Part shown: positions 63,977 through 64,000 of the stretch, one piece after another
How the letters are laid out: the number at the start of each line of letters is the position of its first letter
Position numbering within the stretch: the stretch's first letter is position 1
Assembly: GCA_034231615.1 (NCBI GenBank)
Contig: CM067307.1
Span: forward strand, 8,816,437-8,880,436
Reading direction: 5' to 3'
Length of the DNA: 64,000 bases
Source: Meghimatium bilineatum
Taxonomy: Eukaryota; Mollusca; Gastropoda; Stylommatophora; Philomycidae
The notes under the pieces: model-generated
The model's database searches: none
What the model was told of the DNA's origin: nothing
What the model saw: only the letters and a program-made list of their open reading frames with translations
Position numbers and translations under genes: made by a program

Positions 63977-64000
63977 AATAATAAGGACGAAAATGACGGA

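Overview
The window is animal nuclear DNA: AT-rich, intron-dense and repeat-dense, with GT..AG introns. The dispersed repeats (GAA-tailed SINE-like elements, tRNA-derived SINEs, many LINE 3' ends) and the style of the two genes suggest a lophotrochozoan, most likely a gastropod mollusc. That placement is inference. No bacterial, organellar or CRISPR features were seen.

Two host genes were pieced together exon by exon from splice sites and conserved protein motifs. A complete glutamine synthetase gene lies on the + strand (eight coding exons, 1673-42000, 365 residues), with a 25.5-kb fourth intron. The kinase part of a MAP2K7-type MAP kinase kinase lies on the - strand (nine coding exons, 63454 down to a stop at 51812-51810). 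Its N-terminal exons lie beyond the right edge. The two genes converge, with about 9.8 kb between their stop codons. At the left edge a likely first exon of an unidentified gene (486-227, -) points away from glutamine synthetase. Weak coding-like sequences sit inside introns: a Cys-rich frame at 10041-10825 (-) split by a LINE, and an exon-like 54-bp segment at 62567-62620 (+).

Layout: 1-1672, divergent exon, SINE and LINE scraps, and the putative shared promoter. 1673-5601, GS exons 1-4, with a 170-bp higher-order repeat in intron 2. 5602-31146, giant intron 4 with about 17 tandem arrays, several LINE 3' ends and SINEs. 31147-42000, GS exons 5-8. 42001-51809, convergent intergenic region with a 713-bp near-perfect palindrome, a hAT-type MITE with a perfect 8-bp duplication, a terminal-inverted-repeat MITE carrying a nested tRNA-SINE, and a TTAA-flanked 919-bp element. 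51810-63454, MAP2K7 exons. 63455-64000, an array at the splice acceptor and a full GAA-tailed SINE.

Tandem arrays cover roughly 13 kb, about a fifth of the window (my addition of estimated spans). At least two arrays are amplified pieces of dispersed repeats that occur singly elsewhere here. The most novel material is the pair of related GAA-tailed SINE-like families, A and B, whose ends are fixed by target-site duplications and by an A copy nested in a B copy, together with the long palindrome. The two host genes share no pathway: one makes glutamine in the cytosol, the other is a JNK-pathway kinase.
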